NCBI GenBank assembly: GCA_031213475.1
Contig: JARUPZ010000009.1
Location: 2,071,001 to 2,135,000, forward strand
Origin: Nereocystis luetkeana
Taxonomy: Eukaryota > Sar > Phaeophyceae > Laminariales > Laminariaceae
Direction: 5' to 3'
DNA length: 64,000 bases
This document shows, in pieces, positions 49,977 through 61,370 of the stretch. Position 1 is the stretch's first letter. Each line of letters begins with the position of its first letter. The notes beneath the pieces are model-generated. The model saw nothing but the letters and a program-made list of their open reading frames with translations. It searched no databases and was not told where the DNA came from. The translations under genes were made by a program, and so were the position numbers.

Positions 49977-51194
49977 TCATCCCCATCTAGTCCCCTGACC
50001 CGGCTGTCTCTCGTATTCTCCAGCCCCCCCCCCTAGTACCTCTGATACCCATACTGGATCTTCCATGTTTGCTCTAACGTACACCATAAAGGCGTCCGAA
50101 GACCACCTTCCTTCCTTCTTGATCACCGCCTCTGGCACTCGTTTTGCCGCGAGCCTTGTGGCCCCCCCTATCCTCCCCGAATGCAATGCGAATTCTTCCG
50201 GAATCAACCTCGCCCCCGCCCCCCTCCCCTCTACCCTCCACTTCCCCCCTACGTCGGCAATACCACTCCTCAAACATTGGGTTGCCTGCCCCCTGGACCA
50301 TACCCTCCATCCTTCTTCCCCCCGGAAAGCCATTAAAGGGGCTTCCCCTTTCAACTCTCCGCTACTGTACATGCTAAAAAGCTCCACCAACAGACCTACT
50401 GCCCCCCCTCCCTCTCCCCCCCCTCCCCCTCCCCTTGTCCTTACTATAACGGCCCCCTTCCTTCCTTGGTCTCCTTTTGATCCCCTGAATCTCACCTCTA
50501 CCTTGTCCGCCTCCTGCCTCCTGCCTTCCCCCAACTGCTCGTTATTCCTGAAAAACGCCACATCCCCCCTCCGCAGACAATAAATGCTATGGAACTCTCC
50601 CTTTTCCCCCGCGAATAATTCCGATGCCCGCAGCATCAGAAAATATGACAACGCCAAGCCTATCCACACCACCCTCCCCCCGACCCCCCAGGATGGGACA
50701 CTCTCCTGCATTCTCGTCAGTATACCCCACGTCAACGGCCGCCTTACTCTCCGTTGGGAGCCCTTCTCTACGTGTGCCCTCTTAATTCCTTGTTTCACCG
50801 ATCTGATCAACGGGTTACCCAGAGGAAGTGACAGCCCGACGAACTGCTCGTGGTAAAAATTGATCGCTACCAATTTCCCCGCAACTGTCGTCTCCTTGTT
50901 CCCCTTTTCCGCGCAACAATACCCCATAAATTCCGTCAGCTCCGCTACCAGCTCCATCTCCCCCAACTCTTTCTGCAACCAGCTCCCTTTTCCGACAAAC
51001 GACCTCCAACTCACCCACAACCTCAAATTTGCCTCGTAAGTTTTTCTAGTCGACGCTGCAACTTTTCCAAAGGCGTACCCTCGCGCAATATCTCCGAAAA
51101 CATCTGCCGCTCCCCGTCCCCCAGTTCCTGCACCCGCCAGGCGATTTCGGGGCATTCTGCGGTTAGTTTCTCGGGGATCTGTTTTTTCTCCCAC
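49977..51194 (-). CDS. Tyrosine recombinase of the YR retrotransposon, intact
   Basis: 405 codons with no interruption. Site-specific recombinase thought to integrate the circular cDNA in DIRS-order elements. Catalytic pattern: Arg189 in LSYFLMLRASELF, H338-x-x-R341 in ALHSGRIGGAT, Trp364 in GRWSS and Tyr372 in AFMVYVR. The N-terminal part (TRKTYEANLRLWVSWRSF) is the usual helical DNA-binding domain. A Gly run near residue 265 is encoded by a C-rich tract. Overlaps the end of the RT-RNase H frame by about 170 bases in another frame. The first ATG is taken as the start. Confidence 0.85.
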   Translation of the reverse strand: MGEKTDPRETNRRMPRNRLAGAGTGGRGAADVFGDIARGYAFGKVAASTRKTYEANLRLWVSWRSFVGKGSWLQKELGEMELVAELTEFMGYCCAEKGNKETTVAGKLVAINFYHEQFVGLSLPLGNPLIRSVKQGIKRAHVEKGSQRRVRRPLTWGILTRMQESVPSWGVGGRVVWIGLALSYFLMLRASELFAGEKGEFHSIYCLRRGDVAFFRNNEQLGEGRRQEADKVEVRFRGSKGDQGRKGAVIVRTRGGGGGGEGGGAVGLLVELFSMYSSGELKGEAPLMAFRGEEGWRVWSRGQATQCLRSGIADVGGKWRVEGRGAGARLIPEEFALHSGRIGGATRLAAKRVPEAVIKKEGRWSSDAFMVYVRANMEDPVWVSEVLGGGAGEYERQPGQGTRWG

Positions 51195-53056
51195 CTTGTC
51201 AGTCCATCTGCCAGCCGGTTATCTACCCCGCGTACATGCCTTGCCTGAAAACACCACCCCCCCTTTGCTTCCAATGCCCCCATCATTCTCATCAACGCCC
51301 CTACTCTTGCCTACTTCTTCCCCCCTCCTCGGCATCTCTTTACCCAGGCTACGGCCGACTCGTTGTCCGCTCTCATTAGAACTGCTTCCCCTCTCCTATC
51401 CGGTCTCTCTCCCCTTATCTCTACCATCACAAACGCTGTCATGACCATGGCCATCACCTCCAGCAGGTTTATCGAAATCAAATCGTTCACCGCCTGACCC
51501 CCCTTGATCGTTCGTCTCTGGACTTCCTCCGGTAAATCGAACCTCCAGTACACCCCCGTCTCCATGCACAGCCCACCCAGCGCTGACAAAGACGCGTCCG
51601 AAAACCATGTTCTACTCGGCAGCTGCTTAACGAAACTGAACGACGGTGCTGTTATGCTCTCTCCCCTGTATCCCTCTCCTCTCTCCAAAAACCATCTCCA
51701 CCACCCCACGTCTGCCATGAATTCCCACGACAACCGTAAAACTCGTCTCGCTTCGGCCTGCTTCCTGTGCCTACCCCACGCCCCCCCCCCCCCGGCCCGC
51801 TCCGCCCCATTAAGATGCAGATTAGAAAGCTGCAGAAGCCGACGGACGAAGTACCGTCCGGGCCGGATTACAAATGACGCATGGTGCAACTTCCCCGCTA
51901 GCACGAATACTTCCTTCACCGTTGCCGTTTCCCGTCCCACCGGCCACTTTGCTACTTGCGCGCGCAAATCGTCGACTTTTCGTGGCGGCAGCGCAATGGT
52001 CATACTCTCTGTATCTATATCGTATCCTAACACCTCCTGCTGCGTTGCCCAACCCGTCACCTTTTTTTGCGATAGCAACGGTTCTTCCCCCTCGCACCGC
52101 TCGCCCATAGCCTCAAAATGAATCGACGCTAACGATCGTGACAGATCTAGACACCTCCCGCCCCCCTTTTCCCACTGTACCTCTATCGAGATGGCATCAT
52201 CCATGAAAAACACTACGAAAGCTGTGTCATTCGCCCCCCCCCCTTTCGCCGGCCGCACTACACATTCTGCCGGCCAACCGACTACCGGCCGCCACGTACT
52301 CGGTGCTATCGTTACGTGCTCTACTGCTCAGTCCCCCGCCTGCGAGAATGACGCTGACGCTCTAGTTGTATTACACTGCGCATGTTGCATCGCCGCCGAT
52401 ATCACTCCCCACCACCCCGGACTACCCCGCCAACCAAACTGCAAGCGTAAGTCCACAAAGAGGTACCGACCCAACACGTATCCGAAGGCGGCTGCGCCGT
52501 CGGGGTCTACCGGAATCTGCCTGAACGCGTTTTTGGCATCCATTTTTTGAATGAGAATCCGTGCTCTGTCTCCGAACTTGACCCTTAAACCGAGAACCCT
52601 CTGCAAAACCTCGTGCATCACACCCGCCAGTGCACACGCTGGAATCTCATCCCAGTCTGTTGTCGCATTCACCGACCCCCCCTCTTCCCCGTCCCTGTGC
52701 TCAAAGGTCATGTCGTGGATAATTCTGATCTTCTCGCGCTCCTCTATAGGTGACACCCGCAACCCCGGAACCTGCCCCGCTTGTTCCTTGGGGAAAACAA
52801 TTGCTCTACCCCATGCCACGTCTGCCACCGCCTTTTCCCACACTGCTTCGTCAAAGTTACTGGCGCTCGAATGGTTCCCGTATTCGAGCTCCTTCGTTAG
52901 GTCTCCGCCTGGCAACACTTCGACTGGAACCCCAACTCGCGCGATACGTTTCAAGTGGTCGATTCCTGGGCATTTATGCTTGTCCCCGAAGAACGCTTCT
53001 ACGCGCTCCGGGTCCATATGGGGTGCGGACAACGACCCGCCTAACCCACGCACCAC
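51023..53056 (-). pseudogene. RT-RNase H of the YR retrotransposon, two in-frame stops
   Basis: One reading frame over 2.03 kb. RT: IRIIHDMTFE, QKMDAKNAFRQIPV (motif A), FGWRGSPGWWGV (motif B), FVVFFMDDAIS (motif C with FMDD). RNase H: RTWFSDASLSALGG, INLLEVMAMVM, VLMRADNESAVAWVK and RHVRGVDNRLADGLTRW, giving the four acidic positions. TGA at 52328-52330 and TAG at 51311-51313 interrupt it; no frameshift is needed between the pieces. All catalytic residues remain. The upstream connection to Gag crosses a poly-C tract at 53066-53101 where the frame changes. Confidence 0.78.
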
Positions 53057-55643
53057 TTGTCCTACCCCCCCCCCCCCCCCCCCCCCCCTCCGCCCCCCCC
53101 CCGCCCTGGGTTATTCGCGACAAAAACATTCCGGCAGTCGAGGCTAAGACCTCCATCAAACGTGCGGCCGCCTCCGCCCCCCCTTGTACTTTCTTTAACA
53201 ATCCCTGTGCTACCTGCCAACGCCCTCGCTCCTCTACGCGTTGGTTGGTCATCGCATCTTTTTCTGACAAAACCACCGACCCTGGAGTCGGCCCCCCCTC
53301 ACGGCTCAGCGCCCAACCCGAACTCCCCGCCATTGCCGTCGTCGTGGACCCTCCGGTGCTGCCGCTGGTTGCTCGTCTGGTCGGCTCCGCCGTATTGCGG
53401 AGCCCGTGCCCTCATTTCTTCGTTGGCTGTGGAAGCCCTCTCCTCCTTCTCCTCCCCCCTTTCGGTTCCCCGCCTCGCCCCCCTCTCCCTCCCTCTTGCG
53501 TTTTCCCAACTCCGCCTCTTCTCGCAGCAGCAACGCGCCGCTTGAAAGCTTGCGGCTGTTTTCGTGCCTGTACCTGCACGGCTTCCCATTCTGAGGCTCG
53601 TGGAGACACGCGCCATAATTGGAGAATGCGAAGCAAGCTCTCCCCCCCCCCCCCCCCTCCTCCTCTCCGCCCCCTGTCCGCCCCTCCTCCCCCCCCCCAC
53701 CCCCCTCCCCCGACTCCGCCTGTCCCCCCCTCTCCCCCCCCCGCCCCCTTTGCCGTCTTGAACCCCGTCGCGTGGGTCCTCCTCCCCCCCCCCCCCCCTT
53801 CCCCTCCCCCGACCCCCTCCTCCGGCCCCGCCATGTGCATCAGATTGACGGGTGCCATTGAGATCCACGCGTGTGTTTTTTCAAACGGGGGCAGCGGCAT
53901 CGGGCCCAGCTCCCTCGGTCCCGGGAACGAACTCCCTGGTTCCTGTTGCAACAGGAGCCCCCTCCGAGTCACCTCCTCCGCCCACTCCTGCAGGTCCTCG
54001 TTGAAGCATTTCACAAACGTTTCCTGGAACTGCCTCGATGCCGCCACCAGCGCGTTCTGCGCATAAAAGTTCCGGACGCCCTGCGCCACCACTCTGAAGC
54101 ATTCCGACAGGTTGCCCGACCGTCGCAGCGCCGCTTGCCCCGACGCGTCGGTGTAGTCCACCACGTACTGCGCGAGCGTAATTATGAGTAAAAACAGCGC
54201 TTCCACCCTGTGGTCCAGCGACACCTGCTTCCCCCCTCCCCCTCCCCCAAAATGTCCCTTCTGCGCGAAGTTCCGGACATCCATTCCGCACAGTGCTGCC
54301 ACCTGATACGCCCCTTTCTCTTCCATGACGAACCCGCTGGCGGACAACCTTACTGCCTCCGCCGTTTCAAACGGCGGTGGTGCCCTGTTCCCGCGCACTG
54401 CTGCCCAGACTACGGTGTTGCGGCCGGCCTTCCGCCATATTGTCTCCAAAACGGGGGGCTTGCCATACCCCCCCCCCCCCCCCCCCCGCTCCCCTCCCTT
54501 CCCCCCCCCATCTCCCCCACCCCCCCCCCCCACCTCGCCCCCCCCTCCCCCCCCCCCCCCCCCCCAACCCGGCGGCGGTCCGACCTGAGAAGCCAGCGCT
54601 CCGCCCGCCGCCCCGAAATTCCCCTGCTGTGGGCCTCCGGTTTCACATGCCCCCCATGGCAGAGCGGTGCATTGTGAGGTGCCTTCCCACCCCCGGGCTG
54701 GCCCCGGGTGCCTCTGCTCTCCCGGCGCTCGCCACTGCTGTAGTTGAAGCTTCTGCTTTGCGGCTCCCACCCCCCACGGACTGGAAGCTCCCCCCCACCT
54801 CCCGGGCTCCCTCCTCTGCTGCGGTTGCTGCTGTAGCGATCCTCCCTCCCACGGACTTATTCACCCGAACCCCCCCCGACCGTTGTGTGTCTGCCCCAGC
54901 TGCTGTTGGCGTGAACCTGGCTGTTGCTGCAGCCCCAATGCTTCTACTTCCCACTGGCTTACACCGCCGAATCCCCCCCGTCCTTCCTGCGTGTACTCCT
55001 GCTGCTGCTGTGGCGGGCCTGACTGCTGCTGTTGCCATGGGTACTCTGTCCCTTCCCCCCAGTGTGCTCCCTGCTGTCCTTCTACCCCTCTTCCCTGCTG
55101 CTTCTGCCATTGCGGGTGGCCTGACGGGCCTCTAGTTGCCCGCAATTGCTCCTCAATCATACTATATGGGTTTTGTTCCCACTGCCTCCCCGCCTCATTA
55201 TCATACGAACTCCCTTCCCCCGACCATGGGGGGGCCTGGCCGTTCGATTGGCGAAAAAAATCGTTGCGCGGCGGGCGAGGGGCATGGTGTGTGGAATGGG
55301 CCTGTGTATGTCCCCTATGTGGGCCGGACCCTCGCCCCCGGCCTTGCGGCGGGCGAGCTCCACGACCCGGTGATGGCCTTTGTCCTAACATGTGTCCTCC
55401 CCGCCCCGGCCGCGTACGACTGTCTGGCGAAACATTTACCCTACGTGCTGCTGTATCGCTACCCCCTAACGTGTTACTGGTCACGTTACCGTTGCCGCGC
55501 CCTGCTCCTTCCACGACCTCTGCGTTACCGGCCGCCCCTTGCCCTCGGCCTGCTCCGTGCTGCGGGTCCGGGAGGTCTCCTGTGTCCCCCTCCTCCTCTT
55601 CTTCCCTCTGGTGGATGTCCGGAAGGTCTCCCAGACGAACCAT
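53057..55643 (-). pseudogene. Gag of the YR retrotransposon, two in-frame stops
   Basis: Starts MVRLGDLPDIHQREEEEE at 55643 just inside the right direct repeat. N-terminal half is Gln/Gly-rich with repeated GRGGFGGVSQW-like units. The middle (about 54420-53880) looks folded, with ALCGMDVRNFAQKGHFG, HRVEALFLLIITLAQYVVDY and VAASRQFQETFVKCFNEDL. Then come long Gly runs encoded by C tracts. TGA codons at 54861 and 53412 interrupt one continuous frame. No zinc knuckle seen. Confidence 0.65.
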
Positions 55644-55690
55644 CCTGGCTCTCTCCCGCTTTTTCTTCAAAAAAACAAACAAACAAACAA

Positions 55691-56020
55691 ACAAAGCACC
55701 GATAACCAACAACGATGCCTGACGGTCCTCTGCCGCTCCCTACTCGGCGCCTGGCTCTCCCCTGCTCGTGTTGGGACCCCGACTAGTATTGACTCTGGTA
55801 TCTCGCTGCCCCCGCTGCTCTACTCGCTTTCTTATTTCAAGTGCGACTGTTCCTACTCGTTCCTTTCGTGCCGCAACATAATTTCCTTCTACTATTACCC
55901 CGTAATAAACATCCCGTTGTTTCTGTGTGAAACCCCCCGTTAGTCATTCAACACACTGGTGTATCTTTCTACCCGTTGCCCTCCAAACAACAGGTTGTCT
56001 CTAAGACAACCTTTCTCTTT
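55691..56020. repeat. 330-bp direct repeat (5' terminal copy, A1)
   Basis: Same sequence as 49348-49677 with three substitutions. Its outer edge at 56020 is followed by TTGATTTCCGAAC, which also occurs at 48749-48761. Confidence 0.95.
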
Positions 56021-56717
56021 TTGATTTCCGAACCTGCGTCCCCGAGTACGTGTTAGTTTCGAGTGTGGCAAGTTGTCTAGTGGCATAATTAGACGCTTCT
56101 CGCCTCTTAGGAAAGGTGAGTAGACGCATTCTTCCCCCCTTATCAGGCACACGTACAAGTACGTACAAGTTCTCTCTGTTGGTTCTTAGTGGGTACTTGT
56201 CATAGAAGTACTGCTGCTCTCGGCAGTATGATAAGAGGTTGGTTTTCCGCACCCTGTACCCCGTCTCCGCCGTGGAATGACGAGATCGATGACCTCCACG
56301 ATACGTAACACCACGTGGTTGAATGCACCTGGAGACCCCCCCAAATGACCTCGTGCCCATCGCGCCCAACAAGGGGAGCGTTTTCCGATGCGCCCCTCCG
56401 CTTCGATGTATGCCCGCCCTTTCATAGGGAAGGCACGTAATAAGTACCAGGTAGGTGGAACTGCTTACATTCTCCCCCCGCCATTTTATCTGCACCTTCC
56501 GGTTTAGACAAGTAAAAATTGTATGGGATTTGACCCTTACCACAATTCCAAAGAAGCTGCAGTCGTACTGGTAGGACACGCGAAGCAGTATACGGATACC
56601 AGGTACGTGGTATTGTTTTGTAGGAACAGCGGTTGAGTGACTAAGTACGCCATCCCTGTCAAACGCATATGTGAGCAGTCTAGGAACGGTTCGGCTATAA
56701 TTGCGAATTATATCCAT
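56021..56717 (-). other. Open frame of 238 codons, unknown
   Basis: A minus-strand frame from 56717 to 56001, running into the edge of the 330-bp repeat. Basic and Arg/Tyr-rich (LLSYCREQQYFYDKYPLRTN, VRVPDKGGRMRLLTF). No family recognised. It lies outside the YR element on its 5' side and may be a chance frame. Confidence 0.25.
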
Positions 56718-56769
56718 TGGTATCCATCGCGTGGGATATTCGCCCGCGAGTTATTGAACGACCATACCT

Positions 56770-59700
56770 GGTGTGTGTGTTCTTCACACTAAACCGTTCT
56801 TTCTACCCGTCGACATCCAGCACAACCAGTGTCCGTGCCGATTCTTCAATCCTAGAAGAGATACAAGTTCTGTGGTCACAAAGCTACGCCACAGATATAC
56901 CACGTTACCACGTATGTATGCAAAGCACAGCAGTGGGCAATGCAATGCCATGTCATCATAGTAGGTACGACAGGCACGACATACGTATTCTATGAGAAAA
57001 GAGAAGGGGAAGGAAACAATCAAAGAGAAAACAAAAACAAAGAAGACAAATCGAAATAAAAAAAGAAAAAAAATGAAAGAAAAAACTAGAAGAAACAATC
57101 AGTCGTACCCCCCCCCCCGCAGGCGAGGTGGCCAACACCTGAAAAAGAACGAGCTGAAAAGAAAAGAAAAGAAGAGAAAAAAAAAAAAAACACCGCTGCT
57201 TGTAAACAGAGTAAGACGAAGAAGCAAGGAAAAAAATACAAAGGGAAAAATACCTGACAGGCCAAAGACCAAAGCACCCTCCAGGTGTGGCGGCAGCAGT
57301 TAGTGGTACGAGTAGTATAGCCAGATTCCCCCTGCTAATCCCCCTGGTACCTTGCTACCCAGACTGCCGTCTCCGCCCTGCGTTCGTCAACTATGCCCAG
57401 CCCCTTGGCGTCAGACCAAACGAAACGAGCAGAGTAGGTTCGTCATCCAACCACGCCACGCGGCTCCTTCAGTACGGCTTATCAATCAGAAAAGGAAGAG
57501 AAAAAAGTAAAATGAAAATCACGGAGAGTCAGCGCAAGAAAGAAAAACACAAAACTAAAAGAGAAGACAAGGGAAGACCACGTTCGAACCAGCTGCACCA
57601 GTTGGTGGCACTAGTAGTACGGTCATGTTCTTCTTCCTAGTCGGCCTTGTGCCTTGCTACCCTGTTCGCCATCTCCTTCCTACTTTTGTCTACCGCAGTT
57701 TCCCTTCTACCCCTCCTGTCCCCCCCCCCTGTCCGCATTCCCTTGGTCGGGCTTTCTGCCACTCCTGTTGCCCCCTCCCCCCCCATTCCCTTGGACACCA
57801 TCCACGGCGGATGCACGGCGCTGCCTACTCATTTCAGCCTCAGCCTCGTGCCACCTCACCATGAATCGTTCGGCTGCTTCAAGGATCCCCCGGTACCACT
57901 TCCCCGCCGTTTTGGCTGCAGTGGACCACAACGCGGTCTCAACTCCAAACACCAAGGGGGCAACTTCCGTTGACCCTTCGGTGGCTCGGAACTCACTAAG
58001 GTCTTCGACTATGCGTCTATGCCAAGTCTTACACTGTCCGCCTGGTCTCGGGTTCTCTCCACTAGCTATCGTCCCGAACATTACCCGACTGGGTAATCGC
58101 TCCTTGCTTTGCCGTGCCACGCCCCCCGCGAAGAAGAGCCGCCGTCTACGAATGGTCGTTTCGATGCTCTCGCAACGTGTCATCTTGAGGGCCTTCGCGT
58201 ACGAGAGGGTGGCATGGTCAGTACGAAGTCGGCGCTGGAAGCCAATGACTCGCAACAGGACTCGGTGGTGAGCCGTTCGAAGCTTGGCAACGTGTTCCGC
58301 TCTGAGAGTCCACGTCACACACCCGTACAGCAGGGTCTCAATCACATCGGCCTTCAGCATTCGGACTTTCAGGCTAAGGGGGGCGGTCGTCCTATCATAC
58401 AACTCCGGGCCGAACCGTTTGAGGCATGCTCGCATGAGGCGGATGCGTCGGTCGATTTCGAGCGAGAGGTCAGCGTTTTCCCGGATGATGCCGCCCAAGT
58501 ATAAGAACTGGGTCGTCTGCTTATTCCTCTGGCCTGCCGCTTCGATGACGAGCGGTGGTGCGAGGGTCGTCTGGTCTGGTGTATGTGGGAGCATTGTCTC
58601 TGTCTTCTTTTCCGACACCGTGAGGCCTGCTGCTACGAAGACAGTCACGATGACTGTCATCATTTTCGCGAGCCCTTCAGCTGACTTCGAGACAATTGCT
58701 GCATCACCGGCGTACAACATGCTCCATACAGCCCTTCGCACGCACGCCAACGGCTCCTGCTTCTCTGTTCGAACTACTCCAGCATCACTGAATTGGACAA
58801 CATCCCTTACGATGGCTTCGTCTTGGCTGAAGCGTACTAGTACGACGTGTAACGCAGCGGCGAAGAATACGTTGAACAGTAACGGTGGTAGTACGCAGCC
58901 TTGCCGCAGCCCCTGCGTGACCTCAAACATTCCGAGTGCTCGCCTTCATCAGCACGCACGCCAGCCCGCATGCCATTGTGGAAATAATATTCTCAGCATC
59001 TTGATCGGTACGCCAAAGCGTGTGAGTACCTTCCATAACAGGTCTCGGTCGACAGAGTCGTACGCTTTCTGCAGATCGATGAAGCACACGTACAAGGGGA
59101 TTTTCCTCTGTCGTCCGAGCTCTTGGAACCGGCGGACGACAAACAACATATCAAACGTTGATCATGCGGGGCGGAAGCCGCACTGTTCCTCAGGGAGTAG
59201 TTCCTCGGTCTCGCAGTAGTTGTTGCTGAGGCGGGACGCGACGATTTTCAACAAAACTTTGCCTGCGTGGGCAACAAGCGAAATCCCCCGGTAGTTGTTG
59301 CAGTCAATTCGGTCCTTCTTTTTGAGAAGGACCTTGATGATCGCATCTTTTCATTCCTGGGGTACTTCTCCTGTTAACCAAACAGTGACAAGGATGTTGT
59401 GAAATCACTGAGCGAATGCCGGGTGGTCGATTTTCAGGAGTTCGGCCGGGAGACCATCTGGCCCCACAGCTTTCCAACTTGACATCTCCTTAAGTGCTTC
59501 TGTCATCTCGTCCATGGATGGTTCATCTTCGAGCGACACTTTAGGCGGTCGCGCTGGCAAGAGGTTGATGATCGTGGGATCGAGTTTCTGCGACTTCGTG
59601 TTCAAGAGTTTGTGGCAAAATCCCGCCCATCGTTCACGGAGTCGCACCTTTTCCCGTAAGAGCGCGCTATCCTCGTCCCTAATGAACTGTTCGCTCCTCG

Positions 59701-59860
59701 CTTTTGCCCCTTCCAATCATACCGTACTCTTAAGGTGCTTGTGAAAGCCTCTCTGGTCGTTGTTCGTTAGGAGTCGTCCGGTTTCGGCAAGGAGGCACGC
59801 TTCGAAGTACGCATGCAGTCCTGCAGCAACCACCTTCTGCACCTGGTACCTGGTACGAGC
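56770..59860 (-). pseudogene. LINE-A, longest copy: decayed reverse transcriptase and 3' UTR
   Basis: Non-LTR retrotransposon on the minus strand. From its 5' side: [83 protein letters not shown] (RT motif A), FEVTQGLRQGCVLPPLLFNV (motif B), SMLYAGDAAIVSK, FLYLGGII, TLLYGCVTWTL. The active-site YADD is YAGD here. TGA stops replace two Trp and one Arg, and there are frameshifts near 58.94 kb. Coding ends at 57707. The 3' UTR runs to an (AC)n tail near 56775. No endonuclease domain, so 5'-truncated. Confidence 0.8.
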
Positions 59861-59869
59861 AATAGTATA

Positions 59870-61370
59870 CGTATGAATTAGCCTTACTGGCGACCCCTCA
59901 CAGCGAGAAGAGCCATAAATGCACCTGGTCCAGCTTATATGTCTGCACCCCTCTTCAGATTGGCCAGTCCGCACGCTGCTTCTACCCTGCAGAACAGGCT
60001 CCGTGATGCACTACTTTCCTGCTGCCCTATGTACCATAAACACAGGGTGCATGTTACCGAAATTGAGAAGATTTCTGCTATTTATGGCCCACCCCCACGG
60101 CCTATAGGATACAATCGACGTCTTTTATTTTTAGATTTGTTTTACCACTGCTCTTTACGTGCACGTTTTCCAGCATTAACGACTTAAATCGCCTTTATGT
60201 TGCCGAACCTTGTCCGTCTGCTGCCTAGGTGCATTAAATGTACCAGTTTTAAGCCAGAAATAAGGTATATATGCTGCACAAATATGTCCGGCTACAGCTT
60301 CTTACGTGCACGTTCCTCAGCGTTACCGATGAAACGAGGCTTTATGGCGCCCAACCTCTTGTCTGCTGCTGTTTACGTCTACCCCCCCCCAGCTGTTGTA
60401 GCACATACATCTGCATAATGTATGCTACCTGATCTGGTCCGAAGTATTTGTTTGGTCGTGTTCGTTTTCCCTTTCCTTTTTGTTTTCGACCTTTTTTGTG
60501 CCTTCCTTTTTCTTTTTTGCTCCCACCTTTAATCAAAGCAGGGTAGACACTGTTAAAGTCTGTAACAAGTGTTATTTTCCAGCGCATCCCACCCCCACCA
60601 GCTTTTACAAACAAAGCAGTGTACAGGCTGCCTAGAACCGTAACACCACAAAGGCTACACAAACTATTAATAGCAAACAACAGTTTCTCCCTTGTTTGCC
60701 CAGCTCACCACAAAAACAGCAGCTGCAGGCTGCTCTAATATGAAGCATGGTAACTGTGGCCCGGGCAGTGACCATTTCCGAAAGTGATGAACTAAATGCG
60801 GGTCAAACTAAACACAATATTATACAACATCCTTCGCGGCGGATTAGCGTATTCGACTCCCCCAAAGGAGCCGATTTATACTCTTTTCCATGTTTTTACG
60901 TACCGGGGTCTATTTCCTATTATTTTAATTTATTTTTCCACGTGTGCCACCTCTACGATACCCTACGTATCTCACAACGTATCGGACCTCGCGACCCCCG
61001 AAATGTACCGGTTGCTGTCTGTTTCTATCACGGAACGAAAAGCTGCCCAACGTTCAAGTAGGGAATCGCCCGATATTCTGTGTAGCTACCAAATAGTGCC
61101 GGCATGCTGCGATTTTTCCCCCGACTAGACCTACACGTTTTCTTTACGGGTACCTTAATTGTATCCCAACGAAAGGTCTTGCACTGCCCACGTCCAGCAA
61201 TATCCACGCCCTGTTATCATTTCGAAGATTGCGCATTTCAGACGGAGTTCTGTTCAATTCAGTTCAACTGATATCACGTGAGCGACTCGGTCGCGACTAC
61301 CGTCAGTCACACGCGAGGCGCCTGAATCTAGCTAGACGTCCCCGACTACAAAAATATCCTTCGATGGGCA
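59870..61370. other. No gene recognised; diverged tandem repeat near 60.15-60.40 kb
   Basis: CTTTACGTGCACGTTTTCCA and CTTACGTGCACGTTCCTCAG, each followed by GCGTTA/GCATTA and a GCCTTTATG/GCTTTATGG word, lie 145 bases apart. Otherwise only short frames. An LTR of the adjacent gag element could be here but was not identified. Confidence 0.45.

Larger units (their letters stand above)
48762..56020 (-). mobile_element. YR (DIRS/Ngaro-like) retrotransposon
   Basis: Minus-strand element encoding Gag (55643-53.06 kb), RT-RNase H (53056-51023) and a tyrosine recombinase (51194-49977). It is framed by 330-bp direct repeats (55691-56020 and 49348-49677) differing at three positions. The second repeat lies inside, not at, the 3' end: sequence left of it (about 49270-49347) shows partial likeness to the segment between the recombinase and the repeat (49679-49860). 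That is the split direct-repeat plan of Ngaro/PAT-type elements. No integrase, protease or methyltransferase seen. The left boundary is uncertain (49270 to 48762). Confidence 0.8.

Noticed and set aside
52750-54066. 438-codon plus-strand Pro-rich frame
   Set aside because: Antisense shadow of the YR element's Gag/RT created by C-rich runs.
54883-55722. 279-codon plus-strand Cys-rich frame
   Set aside because: Antisense of the Gln/Gly-rich Gag start.
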